From Sphingopyxis soli (GTDB lineage: Bacteria > Pseudomonadota > Alphaproteobacteria > Sphingomonadales > Sphingomonadaceae): 64,000 bases of DNA. Within the stretch, counting starts at the first letter, position 1. Each line of letters begins with the position of its first letter. The stretch covers positions 24,403-88,402 of the forward strand of contig NZ_JAFMTR010000051.1 of the NCBI RefSeq assembly GCF_018682675.1, read 5' to 3'. A program made the position numbers and the translations under genes. The notes under the pieces are model-generated. The model saw nothing but the letters and a program-made list of their open reading frames with translations. It ran no database searches and was not told where the DNA came from. Of this stretch, positions 54,254 to 64,000 are shown in pieces.

Positions 54254-54404
54254 GGTTCACGCGAAGACGCGAAGCGAATGGCATTTGCCGCGAAGCGGCC
54301 ATTCGATCTCGCCCCAGCGACAGAAATCTCCCTTTTCGAAAATTGGGCCTACGGCTCGGCCTTGCCCCTTCGCGTCTTTGTGTCTTTGCGTCTTCGCGTG
54401 AACC
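54254..54404. repeat. 151-bp element bounded by a 17-bp perfect inverted repeat
   Basis: GGTTCACGCGAAGACGC (54254-54270) and its exact complement (54388-54404) flank 117 bp with no ORF in the hemC-tsaD gap. The arms extend to 21 bp with one mismatch. The right side also carries tandem variants of the arm (GCGTCTTTGTGTCTTTGCGTCTT). This looks like a non-autonomous mobile or extragenic repeat. Confidence 0.6.
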
Positions 54405-54456
54405 AAATCCTCCCCCGCTTGCCCCCGGCCCCTCTGCGCGAGTATGGGCGCGATTC

Positions 54457-55491
54457 ATGCCCCTGATCCTCGGCCTCGAATCAAGCTGCGACGAAACCGC
54501 GGCGGCGCTCGTCGACAGCGAGCGGCGCGTGCTTGCGCACCGCGTCGCGGGGCAGGAGGCCGAGCATCGGCCCTATGGCGGCGTCGTCCCCGAAATCGCG
54601 GCGCGCGCGCATGTCGACCGGCTCGCGCCGCTCGTCGAGGGGGTCCTCGCCGACGCCGGCGTCACGCTCGCCGACGTCGACGTGATCGCCGCGACCGCCG
54701 GGCCGGGGCTGATCGGCGGGGTGATGGTCGGGCTCGTCACTGGCAAGGCGCTCGCGCACGCGGCGAACAAGCCGCTCGTCGCGGTCAACCATCTCGAAGG
54801 CCATGCGCTGAGCCCGCGACTCACCGACGCCGCGCTCGAATTCCCCTATCTGCTGCTGCTCGTATCGGGTGGCCATTGCCAGTTGCTGCTCGTCGAAGGC
54901 GTCGGCGCCTATCGCCGCCTCGCCACCACGATCGACGACGCCGCGGGCGAAGCCTTCGACAAGACAGCGAAGCTGCTCGGGCTCGGCTATCCCGGCGGCC
55001 CTGCCGTCGAACGCGCGGCGCAGGGCGGCGATCCGACGGCGGTGCCGCTGCCGCGCCCGCTCGTCGGCAGCGCCGAGCCCCATTTCTCCTTCGCCGGGCT
55101 CAAGAGCGCGGTCGCGCGCGCCGCCGCGTCGGGTGCGCATAGCGTCCCCAACCTCGCCGCCTCCTTCCAGCAGGCGGTCGTCGACTGCCTCGTCGATCGC
55201 AGCCGCATCGCGCTCGCGGCCTGCCCCGAAGCGACCGCCTTCGTCGTAGCGGGCGGCGTTGCGGCGAACGGCGTGATTCGCACCGCGCTCACCGAACTCG
55301 CAAGCCGCTTCGACAAGCCCTTCGTCGCGCCGCCGCTCTGGCTCTGCACCGACAATGGCGCGATGATCGCCTGGGCGGGCGCCGAGCGCTTCGCCGCGGG
55401 GCTCACCGATCCGCTAGATACCGCCGCGCGCCCGCGCTGGCCGCTCGATCCGGAGGCCGAAGCCGTGCGCGGCGCCGGAGTGAAAGCATGA
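54457..55491 (+). CDS. tsaD: tRNA N6-threonylcarbamoyladenosine transferase TsaD
   Basis: This 344-residue ASKHA-fold protein has [17 protein letters not shown] at the N-terminus, the metal motif [11 protein letters not shown], and [15 protein letters not shown]. It installs t6A37 in ANN-decoding tRNAs together with TsaB/C/E. Its stop overlaps the gpsA start. Confidence 0.95.
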   Translation: MPLILGLESSCDETAAALVDSERRVLAHRVAGQEAEHRPYGGVVPEIAARAHVDRLAPLVEGVLADAGVTLADVDVIAATAGPGLIGGVMVGLVTGKALAHAANKPLVAVNHLEGHALSPRLTDAALEFPYLLLLVSGGHCQLLLVEGVGAYRRLATTIDDAAGEAFDKTAKLLGLGYPGGPAVERAAQGGDPTAVPLPRPLVGSAEPHFSFAGLKSAVARAAASGAHSVPNLAASFQQAVVDCLVDRSRIALAACPEATAFVVAGGVAANGVIRTALTELASRFDKPFVAPPLWLCTDNGAMIAWAGAERFAAGLTDPLDTAARPRWPLDPEAEAVRGAGVKA

Positions 55492-56495
55492 CGCGTGAAG
55501 GCATGACATCATATTCGAACTTCGGCGTCGTCGGCGGCGGCGCGTGGGGCACCGCGCTCGCACAGATGCTCGCCGCCGACGGCGCGCCGGTGCGCCTGTG
55601 GGCACGCGAGGCGGAGGTCGTCGCCGCGATCAACGCCGAGCATCGCAACCCGCTCTTCCTTCCGGGCGCCACGCTCGCGCCCTCGCTCGTCGCGACGGGC
55701 GAACTTGCCGGTCTCGCCGCCTGCGACGCGTTGCTCGTCGTCGTCCCCGTGCCCTTTCTGCGCGCGGTTCTGACCGATCTGCCCGCAGGCGATGCGCCGC
55801 TCATCTTCTGCAGCAAGGGTATGGAGGCGGAGAGCTTCGCCTTCCCGATCGACATCGCCGAACAGCTTTGCCCCGCAAGGCCGCTCGCCGTGCTTTCGGG
55901 CCCGACCTTCGCGCACGAGGTCGCCGCCGGCCTGCCAACCGCAATCACCCTCGCCGCCGCCGACACAGCGACCGCCGAGGCCATCGCCGGGTCGCTCGCG
56001 CGTCCGCATTTCCGGCCCTATGTGTCGACCGACCTGATCGGCGCGGAGATCGGCGGGGCGGTCAAGAATATCCTTGCGATCGCGTGCGGGATCGTCGACG
56101 GCGCCGGGCTGGGCCTCAACGCACGCGCGGCGCTGATCAGCCGCGGCTTCGCCGAAATGACGCGGTTCGGCCTGTCGCGCGGCGCGCAGGCGGAAACGCT
56201 CGCCGGGCTTGCCGGGCTTGGCGATCTCGTCCTCACCTGCACCTCGTCGAATTCGCGCAACTTCGCGCTCGGCCAGGGGCTTGGGCGCGGCGAGGAGGCC
56301 GCCCGGCTGATGGCCGACCGCCGCACGGTGGCCGAAGGAGCGTTCAGCGCGCCCGTCGTCGCGGCTGCCGCGCGCGCCGACGGCATCGACATGCCGATCA
56401 CCGACGCCGTCGCGCGGCTCGTCGCGGGCGAGATTCGGGCGGGCGAAGCGATTCAGGCTCTGCTCAGCCGGCCGCTCCGACCAGAGGGCCGATGA
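55488..56495 (+). CDS. gpsA: Glycerol-3-phosphate dehydrogenase [NAD(P)+]
   Basis: This 335-residue enzyme has [33 protein letters not shown], the catalytic Lys in [13 protein letters not shown] and [11 protein letters not shown]. It makes sn-glycerol-3-phosphate for phospholipids. The start at 55488 overlaps tsaD (GGAG 7 bp upstream); 55503 is an alternative. Confidence 0.95.
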   Translation: MTREGMTSYSNFGVVGGGAWGTALAQMLAADGAPVRLWAREAEVVAAINAEHRNPLFLPGATLAPSLVATGELAGLAACDALLVVVPVPFLRAVLTDLPAGDAPLIFCSKGMEAESFAFPIDIAEQLCPARPLAVLSGPTFAHEVAAGLPTAITLAAADTATAEAIAGSLARPHFRPYVSTDLIGAEIGGAVKNILAIACGIVDGAGLGLNARAALISRGFAEMTRFGLSRGAQAETLAGLAGLGDLVLTCTSSNSRNFALGQGLGRGEEAARLMADRRTVAEGAFSAPVVAAAARADGIDMPITDAVARLVAGEIRAGEAIQALLSRPLRPEGR

Positions 56496-56568
56496 GTCTT
56501 TTGCACCGATTGCCTGCCCCGCACCCCCGCGCTAGATTGCGCGGGGACATGCAGAAGGGGCGCCAGGC

Positions 56569-58104
56569 TTGAGCCAGACGGACAGCGCGACCGCGCGCAC
56601 CCCCGATCCGTCCGCCACGGCGCCGCAGGCCGAGGCGGATACCGCCGCGCTCGCCAAGGGCGGCCGCACCAATTTCTTCGGCTTCGTGCTGCGCCTCGTC
56701 GCACGCCTGCCCTTCCTCTATTTCGCGGGCCGCTGGTACGGACCCGAAGCGGTCGGGCGCTTCGCCTTCGCCGTCCTCGTGATCGAACTCGTCGCGCAGC
56801 TTGCGACGCTCGGCCTCAAGCGCGGCCTCGCCGAGCAATTGAGCGCGCCGGGCGCCGACCAGCGCACCGTCGTCTGGGACGGGATGTTCGTCGCTTTCCT
56901 CGCCTCGGCGGCGGGCTCGGCGATCCTGCTCCTCTTCCCCAATCTGATGTTCCCCGCCGGAGCGATCGACGGCACCGATCGCTGGATGGCGCTGCTGGTC
57001 TTCGCGATCGCGGGGACCGATATCGCGCTTGCCGCCTGCGCCTATCGCTACGACGTCGGCGCGACGGTACGCGCGCGCGCGGTGGTCGAGCCCTGGGTGA
57101 TCAGCATCGCGGCCGCCGGCTTCTGGTTCGTCTCGCCGCGCGACGGGCTGATGCTCTCCTACGGCAGCGCGATGGTCGGCGCGTTCCTGACCGCGCTCGT
57201 GCCGATGATCCGCCACTATGGCGGGCCGCGCGGCTGGCAACCGCACCCCGCGCACCTCTTCAAAGTTGCGCGGCGCAACGCTCCGCTCGCCGCTGCCGAT
57301 GCGATCGAATGGGGGACGCGCCGCCTCGACCTTTTCATCCTCGGCCAGTTCACTTCGCCGACGATCTACGGCATCTATTACATGGCGCAGCAGGTCGCCT
57401 CGCTGCCGCAGAAGCTCAAGACCAGCTTCGAGCCGATCCTGGGCCCCGTGATCACGCGCAACCTCGCCGAAAAGCGCCTTGCCGCCGTGGCGGCGCAGGT
57501 CAGCCAGGTCGGCTTCTGGATCATCGCCGCGCAGGCCGGCATCGCGCTCGCGCTCGGCATTCCGGGCGAGGCCGTCATGGGCCTCGTCGGACCGCAGTTC
57601 GTCGGCGGCGCGGGGGCGCTCGCCTTCCTCCTCGCTGCCGAGGTCGTCGCCGCCACCGCGGTCGTCAGCGAGGCCGCGCTCGTCTATGTCGCGCGCCACC
57701 GCAACCTGCTGATCAGCCTCGCGACGCTCGCGCTGCAGGCGGTGCTCAGCGTCGCGCTGATCCTCGTCGCGCGCTCGATGGGGCTCGACCCGATCTATTA
57801 TGCCGCCGCGGTCGCGCTCGCGCTGATGCTTGCGCTCGGATTCGCGTCGCTGGTCAAGGCGCGGCTGCTTGCGCACATCCTCGGCGCGCCGGTCAACAGC
57901 CTGCGCTGGGCGCTCGTCTGGGCGACCGCAGGCGCGACGGTGCTCGGCTGGGGCGCGACGAAGCTCCCCGAATGGGCCGAGCTGCTGATCGGCGTCCCTT
58001 TCATCCTCGGCATCTACGCCTGGCTGATCTGGACCCGCGGCTTCGGCCCCGCCGACCGCGCGCTGTTCCGCAAGCACCCCGAGCCCGCGGCGCCGGCCGC
58101 CTGA
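56569..58104 (+). CDS. Polysaccharide/lipopolysaccharide flippase (MATE-like Wzx family)
   Basis: This 511-residue membrane protein has about twelve to fourteen helices, a hydrophilic N-terminus and the family pattern FYFAGRWYGPEAVGRFAFAV early and RRLDLFILGQF in the middle. It should move lipid-linked oligosaccharides across the inner membrane. The start is inferred at TTG 56569 with AGAAGGGG upstream, since no in-frame ATG precedes the first helix. Confidence 0.85.
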   Translation: MSQTDSATARTPDPSATAPQAEADTAALAKGGRTNFFGFVLRLVARLPFLYFAGRWYGPEAVGRFAFAVLVIELVAQLATLGLKRGLAEQLSAPGADQRTVVWDGMFVAFLASAAGSAILLLFPNLMFPAGAIDGTDRWMALLVFAIAGTDIALAACAYRYDVGATVRARAVVEPWVISIAAAGFWFVSPRDGLMLSYGSAMVGAFLTALVPMIRHYGGPRGWQPHPAHLFKVARRNAPLAAADAIEWGTRRLDLFILGQFTSPTIYGIYYMAQQVASLPQKLKTSFEPILGPVITRNLAEKRLAAVAAQVSQVGFWIIAAQAGIALALGIPGEAVMGLVGPQFVGGAGALAFLLAAEVVAATAVVSEAALVYVARHRNLLISLATLALQAVLSVALILVARSMGLDPIYYAAAVALALMLALGFASLVKARLLAHILGAPVNSLRWALVWATAGATVLGWGATKLPEWAELLIGVPFILGIYAWLIWTRGFGPADRALFRKHPEPAAPAA

Positions 58105-58105
58105 G

Positions 58106-58363
58106 CTAATCGACCGCCTTCTGCGCCGCGTCGCCGACATCCTGTGCGGCGTCGCCGACCTTCTGCGCCGCCTCGGTGATCGCGCCCGTTTCGGTCTTGT
58201 CGTTCGCGAGGAACTGGAAAGCGAAAAAGGCCGCGATCACGATCGCGACGAGGACAATCAGGCCAACGCCGATCCCGCCGCCGCGGCGCGGTTCGCGGTC
58301 GATGACCGTGGTGGTGTGCGTCGTCCCGTCGGGATCGCGCGTCGTGTGGATTTCGTCGGCCAT
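58106..58363 (-). CDS. Small one-span membrane protein of unknown function
   Basis: This 85-residue protein has a polar, Thr-rich N-terminus, one hydrophobic helix (about residues 33-53) and an amphipathic tail with repeated VGDAAQ units. ATG 58363 has AAGGAGG upstream. It is convergent with the flippase gene, with only 1 bp between stops. I recognise no family. Confidence 0.7.
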   Translation of the reverse strand: MADEIHTTRDPDGTTHTTTVIDREPRRGGGIGVGLIVLVAIVIAAFFAFQFLANDKTETGAITEAAQKVGDAAQDVGDAAQKAVD

Positions 58364-58435
58364 ATCGAAGCCTCCTTTTTGCACTATGGCGCTAAGGACG
58401 CTTCGGCGAACGCAAAAGTTCCCGGGATATTGACC

Positions 58436-59434
58436 CTAGCCGAGGCGCGCGGCGACCTTCGCCTTCAGGTCGGTCTGCGCGCGCGGGCCGACCTGCGCGA
58501 TGATCTCGCGCGCGCACACCGCGCCCATCGTCAGACAATCCTTGATCGGCCGCCCTTCGGCGAGGCCCGAGAGGAATCCCGCCGCGAACAGGTCGCCCGC
58601 CCCCGTCGTGTCGACGACGGTCTCGATCGGCTCGGCGCCGACTTCGGTTCGTATCCCGTCGCGCAGCGCGATCGCGCCGTGCGCCCCGCGCGTGACGACG
58701 AGCAGCGGCACCTGCGGCGCAATCTTGGCGACCGCCGCCTCGAAATCCCCGGTTTCGGCGAGCGCGCAGATCTCGACCTCGTTCGCGAACAATATGTCGA
58801 ACAGTCCCGCGCCGATCAGCTTGCGGAAATCGGCGCCGTGGCGGTCGATGATGAAGGCGTCGGACAGCGTGAAGGCGACCTTGCGCCCCGCCGCGCGCGA
58901 CACGTCGATCGCGCGCCGCATCGCCGCGCGCGACAGTTCGGGATCCCACAGATAGCCTTCGAGATAGAGGATCTCGGCGTCGGCGATCCACGCCTCGTCG
59001 ATCATCCGCTGCTCGAGCAGGTGGCTGGCCCCCAGGAAGGTGTTCATCGTCCGCTGCCCGTCGGGGGTGACGAGGATCAGGCAGCGCGCGGTCGGCGCGC
59101 CTTCCTTGAGCGTCGGCGTCTCGTAAGCGACGCCCAGCGCGCGCAGATCGTGGGTGAAGACATGGCCGAGCTGGTCGTCGGCGACCTGGCCGATGAAGGC
59201 GCAGCGTTCGCCGAGCACCGCCATGCCCGCGAGCGTGTTCGCGGCCGAGCCGCCCGAAACCTCGACCGCGGGCCCCATCGCCGCATAGAGACGTTCGGCC
59301 TCTTCGGCGTCGATCAGCCGCATAGATCCTTTGGTCAGGCCCTCGGCCTCGATCAGCGCATCGTCGGCGCGGGCAAGAACATCGACGATGGCGTTGCCGA
59401 TGGCGACGACGTCGAAACGGGCGGTGGAGGCCAT
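58436..59434 (-). CDS. PfkB-family kinase, probably adenosine kinase
   Basis: This 332-residue sugar/nucleoside kinase has AIGNAIVDVLA at the start, VSGGSAANTLAG and the C-terminal DTTGAGDLFAAGFLSG with the catalytic Asp. The pattern matches bacterial adenosine kinases, and nucleoside salvage is the likely role. Other PfkB substrates cannot be excluded. Confidence 0.88.
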   Translation of the reverse strand: MASTARFDVVAIGNAIVDVLARADDALIEAEGLTKGSMRLIDAEEAERLYAAMGPAVEVSGGSAANTLAGMAVLGERCAFIGQVADDQLGHVFTHDLRALGVAYETPTLKEGAPTARCLILVTPDGQRTMNTFLGASHLLEQRMIDEAWIADAEILYLEGYLWDPELSRAAMRRAIDVSRAAGRKVAFTLSDAFIIDRHGADFRKLIGAGLFDILFANEVEICALAETGDFEAAVAKIAPQVPLLVVTRGAHGAIALRDGIRTEVGAEPIETVVDTTGAGDLFAAGFLSGLAEGRPIKDCLTMGAVCAREIIAQVGPRAQTDLKAKVAARLG

Positions 59435-59541
59435 GAAAAATCCTGTGCTGGTCGGGGAAAACTGCCGCGCGCTTTAGGGGCGACAGCGCGTCTAGGCAAG
59501 CGCATCGCTTGACGAAGCGGCCCGCCGCGCCCCATTCCCCT

Positions 59542-60225
59542 ATGATGACCCGCGCCGTCCACGCTTTCCTGCTCGCCCTCAGGGACTTGCCGAGCCCGCG
59601 CGTGATCCGCATCCTCGCGCAAAGTCTTGCGCTCACCCTGCTGATCTTCGCCGCCGCCGGTGCCGCGATCTTCTTCGGCGTGCGCTGGGCGCTCGCGCAC
59701 TGGCGCTGGCTGGACGGTGCGAGCCTCGACATGGCGGGTGTGCTGATCGCCCTCGCGCTCGTCGCGGGAAGCTGGCTGCTCTTCCGCGCCGTCGCGATCG
59801 TCGTCGTCGGGCTGTTCGCCGACGCGATCGTCGCCGATGTCGAGGGGCGCCACTATCCCGCCGCCGCAAGCCGCGCGATCGATGTCGGCTGGCGACAGAA
59901 TATCGCGCTCGCGCTCGCCTCGCTCGGCCGCCTCATCGGGGGAAACCTCCTCGCGCTGCCGCTCTATATCGTGCTGCTCGTCACCAGTATCGGCACCCCG
60001 ATCCTCGCCCTCGCCGTCAATGCACTGCTGCTCGGGCGCGACCTCGAGGCGATGGTGCGCGCGCGCCATCCCGACCGGCCGCGCTTCGACCGGCCGACTC
60101 GCTGGTCGCTCGGCCTGCTGTCCGCCGCAAGCTTCGTGGTGCCCGTCGCCAATCTGTTGGCCCCGATCCTGAGCGCCGCTATGGCCGTCCATCTTTTGCA
60201 CCTGAGCGACGGGAAACCGCGATGA
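59542..60225 (+). CDS. EI24/CysZ-like membrane protein
   Basis: This 227-residue protein has an EI24 domain with about four hydrophobic helices (VIRILAQSLALTLLIFAAAG, then GNLLALPLYIVLLVTSIGTP). I prefer ATG 59542 over a TTG at 59509 because it directly begins the domain (TRAVHAFLLALRDL). CysZ relatives transport sulfate, but alphaproteobacterial members are uncharacterised. It overlaps the lipoprotein gene (ATGA). Confidence 0.8.
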   Translation: MMTRAVHAFLLALRDLPSPRVIRILAQSLALTLLIFAAAGAAIFFGVRWALAHWRWLDGASLDMAGVLIALALVAGSWLLFRAVAIVVVGLFADAIVADVEGRHYPAAASRAIDVGWRQNIALALASLGRLIGGNLLALPLYIVLLVTSIGTPILALAVNALLLGRDLEAMVRARHPDRPRFDRPTRWSLGLLSAASFVVPVANLLAPILSAAMAVHLLHLSDGKPR

Positions 60226-60590
60226 AACTGATCCGGCTGCTGCCGACGATCCTGCTTGCAGCCGCGCTGGCGGGCTGCGGAACCACCGCCGTACCGCGCC
60301 CGGCGCGCCCGGTCGCCGCGCCGCCACCCGTCACCCCGCGCATCGTCCAGCACAACAGCCTCGTCGGCCAGCATGCCGGCGCGGCGCTGGCGCAATTCGG
60401 CAAGCCGCGCCTCGACATTGCCGAGGGTGCCGGCCGCAAGCTGCAGTTCGCGGGCGCCGCCTGCATCCTCGACATATATTATTACGCCCCGAAACAGGGC
60501 GCCGAGCCGGTTGCGACCCATGTCGACGCCCGCACGCCCGAGGGGCGCGATGCCAATGTCGACAGCTGCGTGAGCGCGCTCAGGCGCTGA
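60222..60590 (+). CDS. Small lipoprotein of unknown function
   Basis: This 122-residue protein has a signal peptide with lipobox LAGC (acylated Cys at residue 19), a Pro-rich linker, then a small domain (GQHAGAALAQFGKPRLDIAEG and CILDIYYYAPK). It overlaps the upstream EI24-like gene by 4 bp and ends 2 bp before the convergent queG stop. Confidence 0.8.
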   Translation: MKLIRLLPTILLAAALAGCGTTAVPRPARPVAAPPPVTPRIVQHNSLVGQHAGAALAQFGKPRLDIAEGAGRKLQFAGAACILDIYYYAPKQGAEPVATHVDARTPEGRDANVDSCVSALRR

Positions 60591-60592
60591 CG

Positions 60593-61672
60593 TCAGGACG
60601 CCAGTTCGGCAAGCGCCCACGCCGCCGCATCGGCCACCATCGGCGATTCGTCCAGCGCCAGCGCTTCCAGCCGCGCCCGGAATCGCGCATCGCCGCTGTT
60701 TCCCGCCGCGATCGCGGCGTTGCGCACCATCCGGTTGCGCCCGATCCGCTTGATCGGCGATCCCGCGAACACCTGCCGGAACCCCGCATCGTCGAGCGCG
60801 AGCAGGTCGGCGATCGCCGGCGCGACCAGCTCGCCGCGCGGCAGGAAGGCCTTGTGCCGCGCGGCGGTGTCGGCGAACTTGTTCCACGGACACACCGACA
60901 GGCAATCGTCGCAGCCATAGACGCGGTTGCCGATGCCGCGCCGCATATCGACCGGGATCGGCCCGTCATGCTCGATCGTGAGGTAGGAGACGCAGCGCCG
61001 CGCATCGAGGCGATAGGGCGCGGGAAAGGCATCGGTCGGGCACGCCTGCTGGCACGCGGCGCAGCTGCCGCAACGATCGCGCCCCGCAACCGAGGGTGCA
61101 AGGTCGAGCGTCGTGTAGATAGCGCCAAGGAACAGCCAGCTGCCATGCTCGCGGCTGACCAGATTGGTATGCTTGCCCTGCCAGCCGAGCCCGGCCGCCG
61201 CCGAGAGCGGCTTTTCCATCACCGGCGCGGTGTCGACGAACACCTTGACCTCTGCCGCCTTCACCTCGGCGACGAGCCAGCGCGCTACGGCTTTCAGCGC
61301 TTTCTTGACGACGTCATGATAGTCGGCGCCCTGCGCATAGACCGAAATGCGGCCGCGTGTCGGAACCTCGGCCAGCGCCAGCGGATCGACCTCGGGCGCA
61401 TAGCTCATGCCGAGTGCGATCACCGACCGCACCTCGGGCCACAATCCTTGCGGCGACCCGCGCTGGCTGCTGCGGCTTTCCATCCAGATCATGTCGCCGT
61501 GGCATCCCTCGGCCAGCCAGCGATCGAGCCGCGCCGCGGTTTCGGGCGCAGCGTCGGCGCGCGCGATCCCGAAGGCGGCGAACCCCTGCGCGCGCGCGAC
61601 CGCCTCCAGCCGCTGTTCGAGCGTTTCGGGGTGAGGCAAGGCTTCGGCAACCATTGGCGCTCTATACGACAT
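60593..61672 (-). CDS. queG: Epoxyqueuosine reductase
   Basis: This 359-residue Co/4Fe-4S enzyme has two cluster motifs, [15 protein letters not shown] and [12 protein letters not shown], and the N-terminal cobalamin-binding region ([12 protein letters not shown]). It makes queuosine at tRNA position 34. ATG 61672 has GGGAGAG upstream; 61654 is an alternative. A HEAT-like C-terminal tail ([12 protein letters not shown]) is typical. Confidence 0.94.
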   Translation of the reverse strand: MSYRAPMVAEALPHPETLEQRLEAVARAQGFAAFGIARADAAPETAARLDRWLAEGCHGDMIWMESRSSQRGSPQGLWPEVRSVIALGMSYAPEVDPLALAEVPTRGRISVYAQGADYHDVVKKALKAVARWLVAEVKAAEVKVFVDTAPVMEKPLSAAAGLGWQGKHTNLVSREHGSWLFLGAIYTTLDLAPSVAGRDRCGSCAACQQACPTDAFPAPYRLDARRCVSYLTIEHDGPIPVDMRRGIGNRVYGCDDCLSVCPWNKFADTAARHKAFLPRGELVAPAIADLLALDDAGFRQVFAGSPIKRIGRNRMVRNAAIAAGNSGDARFRARLEALALDESPMVADAAAWALAELAS

Positions 61673-61721
61673 GGACTCTCCCGTGCCATAGTCGCGCGAA
61701 ATCTTGTTCAGGGACCGACAC

Positions 61722-62672
61722 TTGACCGAACTCGCCGTCGAGGCCGATGGCCTCACCAAATATTTCGACAGCTTCAAGGCGGTCGACCATGTGTCGCTTC
61801 GGGTTCCGGCGGGCAGCATCTATGGTGTGCTCGGACCCAATGGCGCGGGCAAGACGACCAGCCTGCGCATGACGCTCGGCATCATCGACCCCGACGAGGG
61901 CACGAGCCGGTTGCTGGGCGGCCACAAGCCGCAATCGGTGCGCCATCGCATCGGCTATCTCCCTGAGGAACGTGGGCTTTATCCGGGCATGAAGGCGCGC
62001 GAGGCGATCGCCTTCATGGGCGCGCTGCGCGGGCTCGACTGGTCCGAAGGCCGCCGCCGCGCCGCCACCTTCATGACCGAACTCGGCCTCGAACGCGTGA
62101 TCGACGAAAAAATCCGCAAGATGTCGAAGGGCATGGCGCAGATGGTCCAACTGATCGGCTCGATCGTCCACGCCCCCGACCTGATCGTCCTCGACGAGCC
62201 CTTCTCGGGGCTCGACCCGGTCAACCAGGAACGGCTCGAAATGCTCGTCCGCCGCGAACGCGACCGCGGCGCGACGATTCTCTTCTCGACGCATGTCATG
62301 GCGCACGCCGAACGCCTCTGCGACCGGCTCGCGATCATCGCCCGCTCGCAGCGCCGCTTCGAGGGGACCGTCGACGAAGCGCGCGCGCTGCTGCCGATGC
62401 AGGTGCGCTATACGCCGCGCGACGACGCAGACGCAGTCGCGGCGCTGCTGCCCGCCGACGCGGCGCGCCGGGGCGACGCGTGGCATTTCGCGATCGAGGA
62501 TCGCGACGTCGAGCCGTTATTGGCGCGCATCACCGCAAGCGGGCATGGCGTCGCGGGCCTGTCGATCGCGCGCCCGGCGCTCCACGACGCCTTCGTCCAT
62601 ATCGTGCGGCAGGTCGACGCGGGTTTCGACGCCTCGCCCGAAAACGACGCGACCGAGGAGGCCGCGGCATGA
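61722..62672 (+). CDS. ABC-type exporter ATPase (NatA-like)
   Basis: This 316-residue ATPase has Walker [10 protein letters not shown], a signature region [10 protein letters not shown] (degenerate LSGGQ) and Walker [15 protein letters not shown]. The likely start is TTG 61722 with AGGGA upstream; a TTG at 61704 is also possible. The degenerate signature and C-terminal extension fit NatA-type Na+ or drug exporters. It overlaps the permease gene (ATGA). Confidence 0.9.
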   Translation: MTELAVEADGLTKYFDSFKAVDHVSLRVPAGSIYGVLGPNGAGKTTSLRMTLGIIDPDEGTSRLLGGHKPQSVRHRIGYLPEERGLYPGMKAREAIAFMGALRGLDWSEGRRRAATFMTELGLERVIDEKIRKMSKGMAQMVQLIGSIVHAPDLIVLDEPFSGLDPVNQERLEMLVRRERDRGATILFSTHVMAHAERLCDRLAIIARSQRRFEGTVDEARALLPMQVRYTPRDDADAVAALLPADAARRGDAWHFAIEDRDVEPLLARITASGHGVAGLSIARPALHDAFVHIVRQVDAGFDASPENDATEEAAA

Positions 62673-63913
62673 ACGCCTTCCTCAGGAATATGCGCGTCGT
62701 CGCGCGCCGCGATTTCCTCGCCATCGTCGCCACCCCGACCTTCCTGCTCTTCCTGCTCGCACCGCTTTTCATGCTGGCGATGGCGCTCGCCGGCGGCACC
62801 GGCGCCGCGCAGCTCGCCGACAGCGCGCGAGGCGCGGGGCGGATCGTCGCGATCGCCGATTCGGCCGATATCGAAGCGCTGCGCGCCGCCGATGCGCGGC
62901 TGCGCGCCGCGATGCCGCGCGAACCCGCGGTTCTTGTGCTCCGCGTCGCGTCCCCGACCGCCGATCCGGTCGCCATCGCGCGCGAAAAGGGCAGCGACAC
63001 CTATGCGGTGATGAGCGGACCGCCCGCCGCGCCGCGCATCGTCGAGCGCGAACCGGGCAGCAGCCCGGGACGCTATCTCGTCCTCCTCGCCGCCGAGGTG
63101 CAACGCGCGCGCGCCGCCGGGCCGCTGCCGCCCGTGGCGCCGCGCTTCGAAAGCCTTTCGAACGGCGGCAACAGCATTGCGGCGCAGCAGACCCTCGCCT
63201 TTGGCGCCGTGTTCGCCATCTTCCTGCTCACCTTGCTGCTCGCGGGGCAGACGGTGAGCTCGCTCGCCGAGGAAAAGGGCAACAAGGTCATCGAGATTCT
63301 CGCCGCCGCAGTGCCGCTCGAAAGCGTCTTCCTCGGCAAGCTGCTCGGGATGCTCGGCGTCGCGATACTCTTCATCGCCTTCTGGTTCGCGCTCGCGACG
63401 GGCGGCGGATTTCTCTACGCGCTTCAGGCCGACCCCGCCGCCATCGCGGCGGCCGGCGCGGCCGCGGGCGCCGCCAAGCCCGCGCTGATGGCCGCGCCCG
63501 CGACGGGCTGGCCCTTCTTCCTCGGCATCTCGCTCGCCTATTTCATCATGGCCTTCCTGCTTTTGGGCGCGGCCTTTCTCGGCGTCGGCGCGCAGGCGGC
63601 GACGGTGCGCGAGATCCAGATGCTCAGCCTGCCGATCACCATCTTCCAGGTCGGGATGTTCAGCCTCTCGGCCGCGGCGGCGAGCGCCCCCGGCACCGGC
63701 CTCGCCCGCTTCGCGCAGATCTTCCCCTTCTCCTCGCCCTTCGCGATGGCGGCGCGCGCCGCGACCGACGAGGCGGTCGGCGCCCACCTGCTCGCGCTCG
63801 GCTGGCAGGCGATCTGGGTCGCGCTCACCGTCTATCTCTCGGTCCGCCTGTTCCGCGCCGGCGTGCTCAGCAGCGGCAGCGGCTGGAAGTTTTGGAAGAG
63901 GAAGCGGGCCTAG
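62669..63913 (+). CDS. ABC-2 type permease (NatB-like)
   Basis: This 414-residue permease has an N-terminal helix (VATPTFLLFLLAPLFMLAMA), a large extracytoplasmic domain and about five C-terminal helices. SLAEEKGNKVIEILAAAVP is the typical coupling segment. It partners the preceding ATPase; the substrate is unknown. Confidence 0.9.
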   Translation: MNAFLRNMRVVARRDFLAIVATPTFLLFLLAPLFMLAMALAGGTGAAQLADSARGAGRIVAIADSADIEALRAADARLRAAMPREPAVLVLRVASPTADPVAIAREKGSDTYAVMSGPPAAPRIVEREPGSSPGRYLVLLAAEVQRARAAGPLPPVAPRFESLSNGGNSIAAQQTLAFGAVFAIFLLTLLLAGQTVSSLAEEKGNKVIEILAAAVPLESVFLGKLLGMLGVAILFIAFWFALATGGGFLYALQADPAAIAAAGAAAGAAKPALMAAPATGWPFFLGISLAYFIMAFLLLGAAFLGVGAQAATVREIQMLSLPITIFQVGMFSLSAAAASAPGTGLARFAQIFPFSSPFAMAARAATDEAVGAHLLALGWQAIWVALTVYLSVRLFRAGVLSSGSGWKFWKRKRA

Positions 63914-63951
63914 GCCGGTTTCGACCGTAAGCGGACATATCCTGCATCGTC

Positions 63952-63972
63952 ACCCTGAACTTGTTTCAGGGT
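63952..63972. repeat. Short intergenic palindrome at the right edge
   Basis: ACCCTGAA (63952-63959) and TTCAGGGT (63965-63972) form an 8-bp stem with a 5-nt loop, 38 bp after the NatB-like stop. I recall this hairpin as a frequent extragenic repeat of alphaproteobacteria. Confidence 0.55.
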
Positions 63973-64000
63973 CCATGGTCTGCCGTTTCCTTCGGCGCGG

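Overview
The window reads as chromosome from a high-GC alphaproteobacterium of the Sphingomonadales (a Sphingopyxis/Sphingomonas-like organism). This is inferred from three things: the pervasive GC-rich codon use, the many TonB-dependent receptors of the Caulobacter/Sphingomonas type, and alphaproteobacterial gene neighbourhoods (zinc-ribbon/DUF3426 gene - ftsE - ftsX; hemC - hemD - mitofilin-like gene; metX - metW; hisC - tyrA).

Layout. 1-8.4 kb: a NarL-type regulator, then a TetR repressor divergent from an outer-membrane-factor / small membrane protein / EmrA / EmrB efflux operon, followed by a secreted tryptophan-rich repeat protein. 8.4-12.6 kb: a TetR repressor divergent from a three-gene aromatic-degradation operon (extradiol dioxygenase-like, FAH hydrolase, flavin hydroxylase). 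12.77-36.66 kb: a stretch bounded by a 48-bp direct repeat of the 3' part of a tRNA-Arg(CCG) gene, with a tyrosine integrase just inside its left end. This is a candidate genomic island of about 23.85 kb. It holds two functional blocks. Block one (14.8-22.5 kb) has a FixL-like heme-PAS kinase and FixJ, an alternative oxidase, a lone receiver protein, a flavohaemoglobin-type globin, a group III truncated globin, a YeaR-like cupin, a CLC channel, a MarR regulator and an HPP membrane protein. Block two (23.1-36.0 kb) is a malto-oligosaccharide locus with GH97 and two GH13 enzymes, a tryptophan-halogenase-like flavoprotein, a TonB receptor, a LacI repressor and an MFS sugar transporter. A remnant of an abortive-infection gene lies at the right end.

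36.6-64 kb is mainly core chromosome: tRNA-Arg, YeiH-type exporter, ftsEX with ydcF- and plsC-like genes, tyrA/hisC, metX/metW, a TetR/TonB-receptor pair, a CoA-transferase with glutaryl-CoA dehydrogenase, a mitofilin-like gene with hemD/hemC, tsaD/gpsA, a polysaccharide flippase, adenosine kinase, queG and a NatAB-type ABC exporter.

How the genes work together. Three TetR-type repressors sit divergently from the genes they probably control, each with a readable palindrome between them. The LacI repressor shares a 13-bp motif between the TonB-receptor promoter region and the MFS promoter region. The strongest novelty candidate is the oxygen/nitric-oxide module. A heme-sensor two-component system lies beside an NO-tolerant oxidase, two globins with NO-handling residues and a YeaR-like protein, all apparently carried on a tRNA-integrated island.
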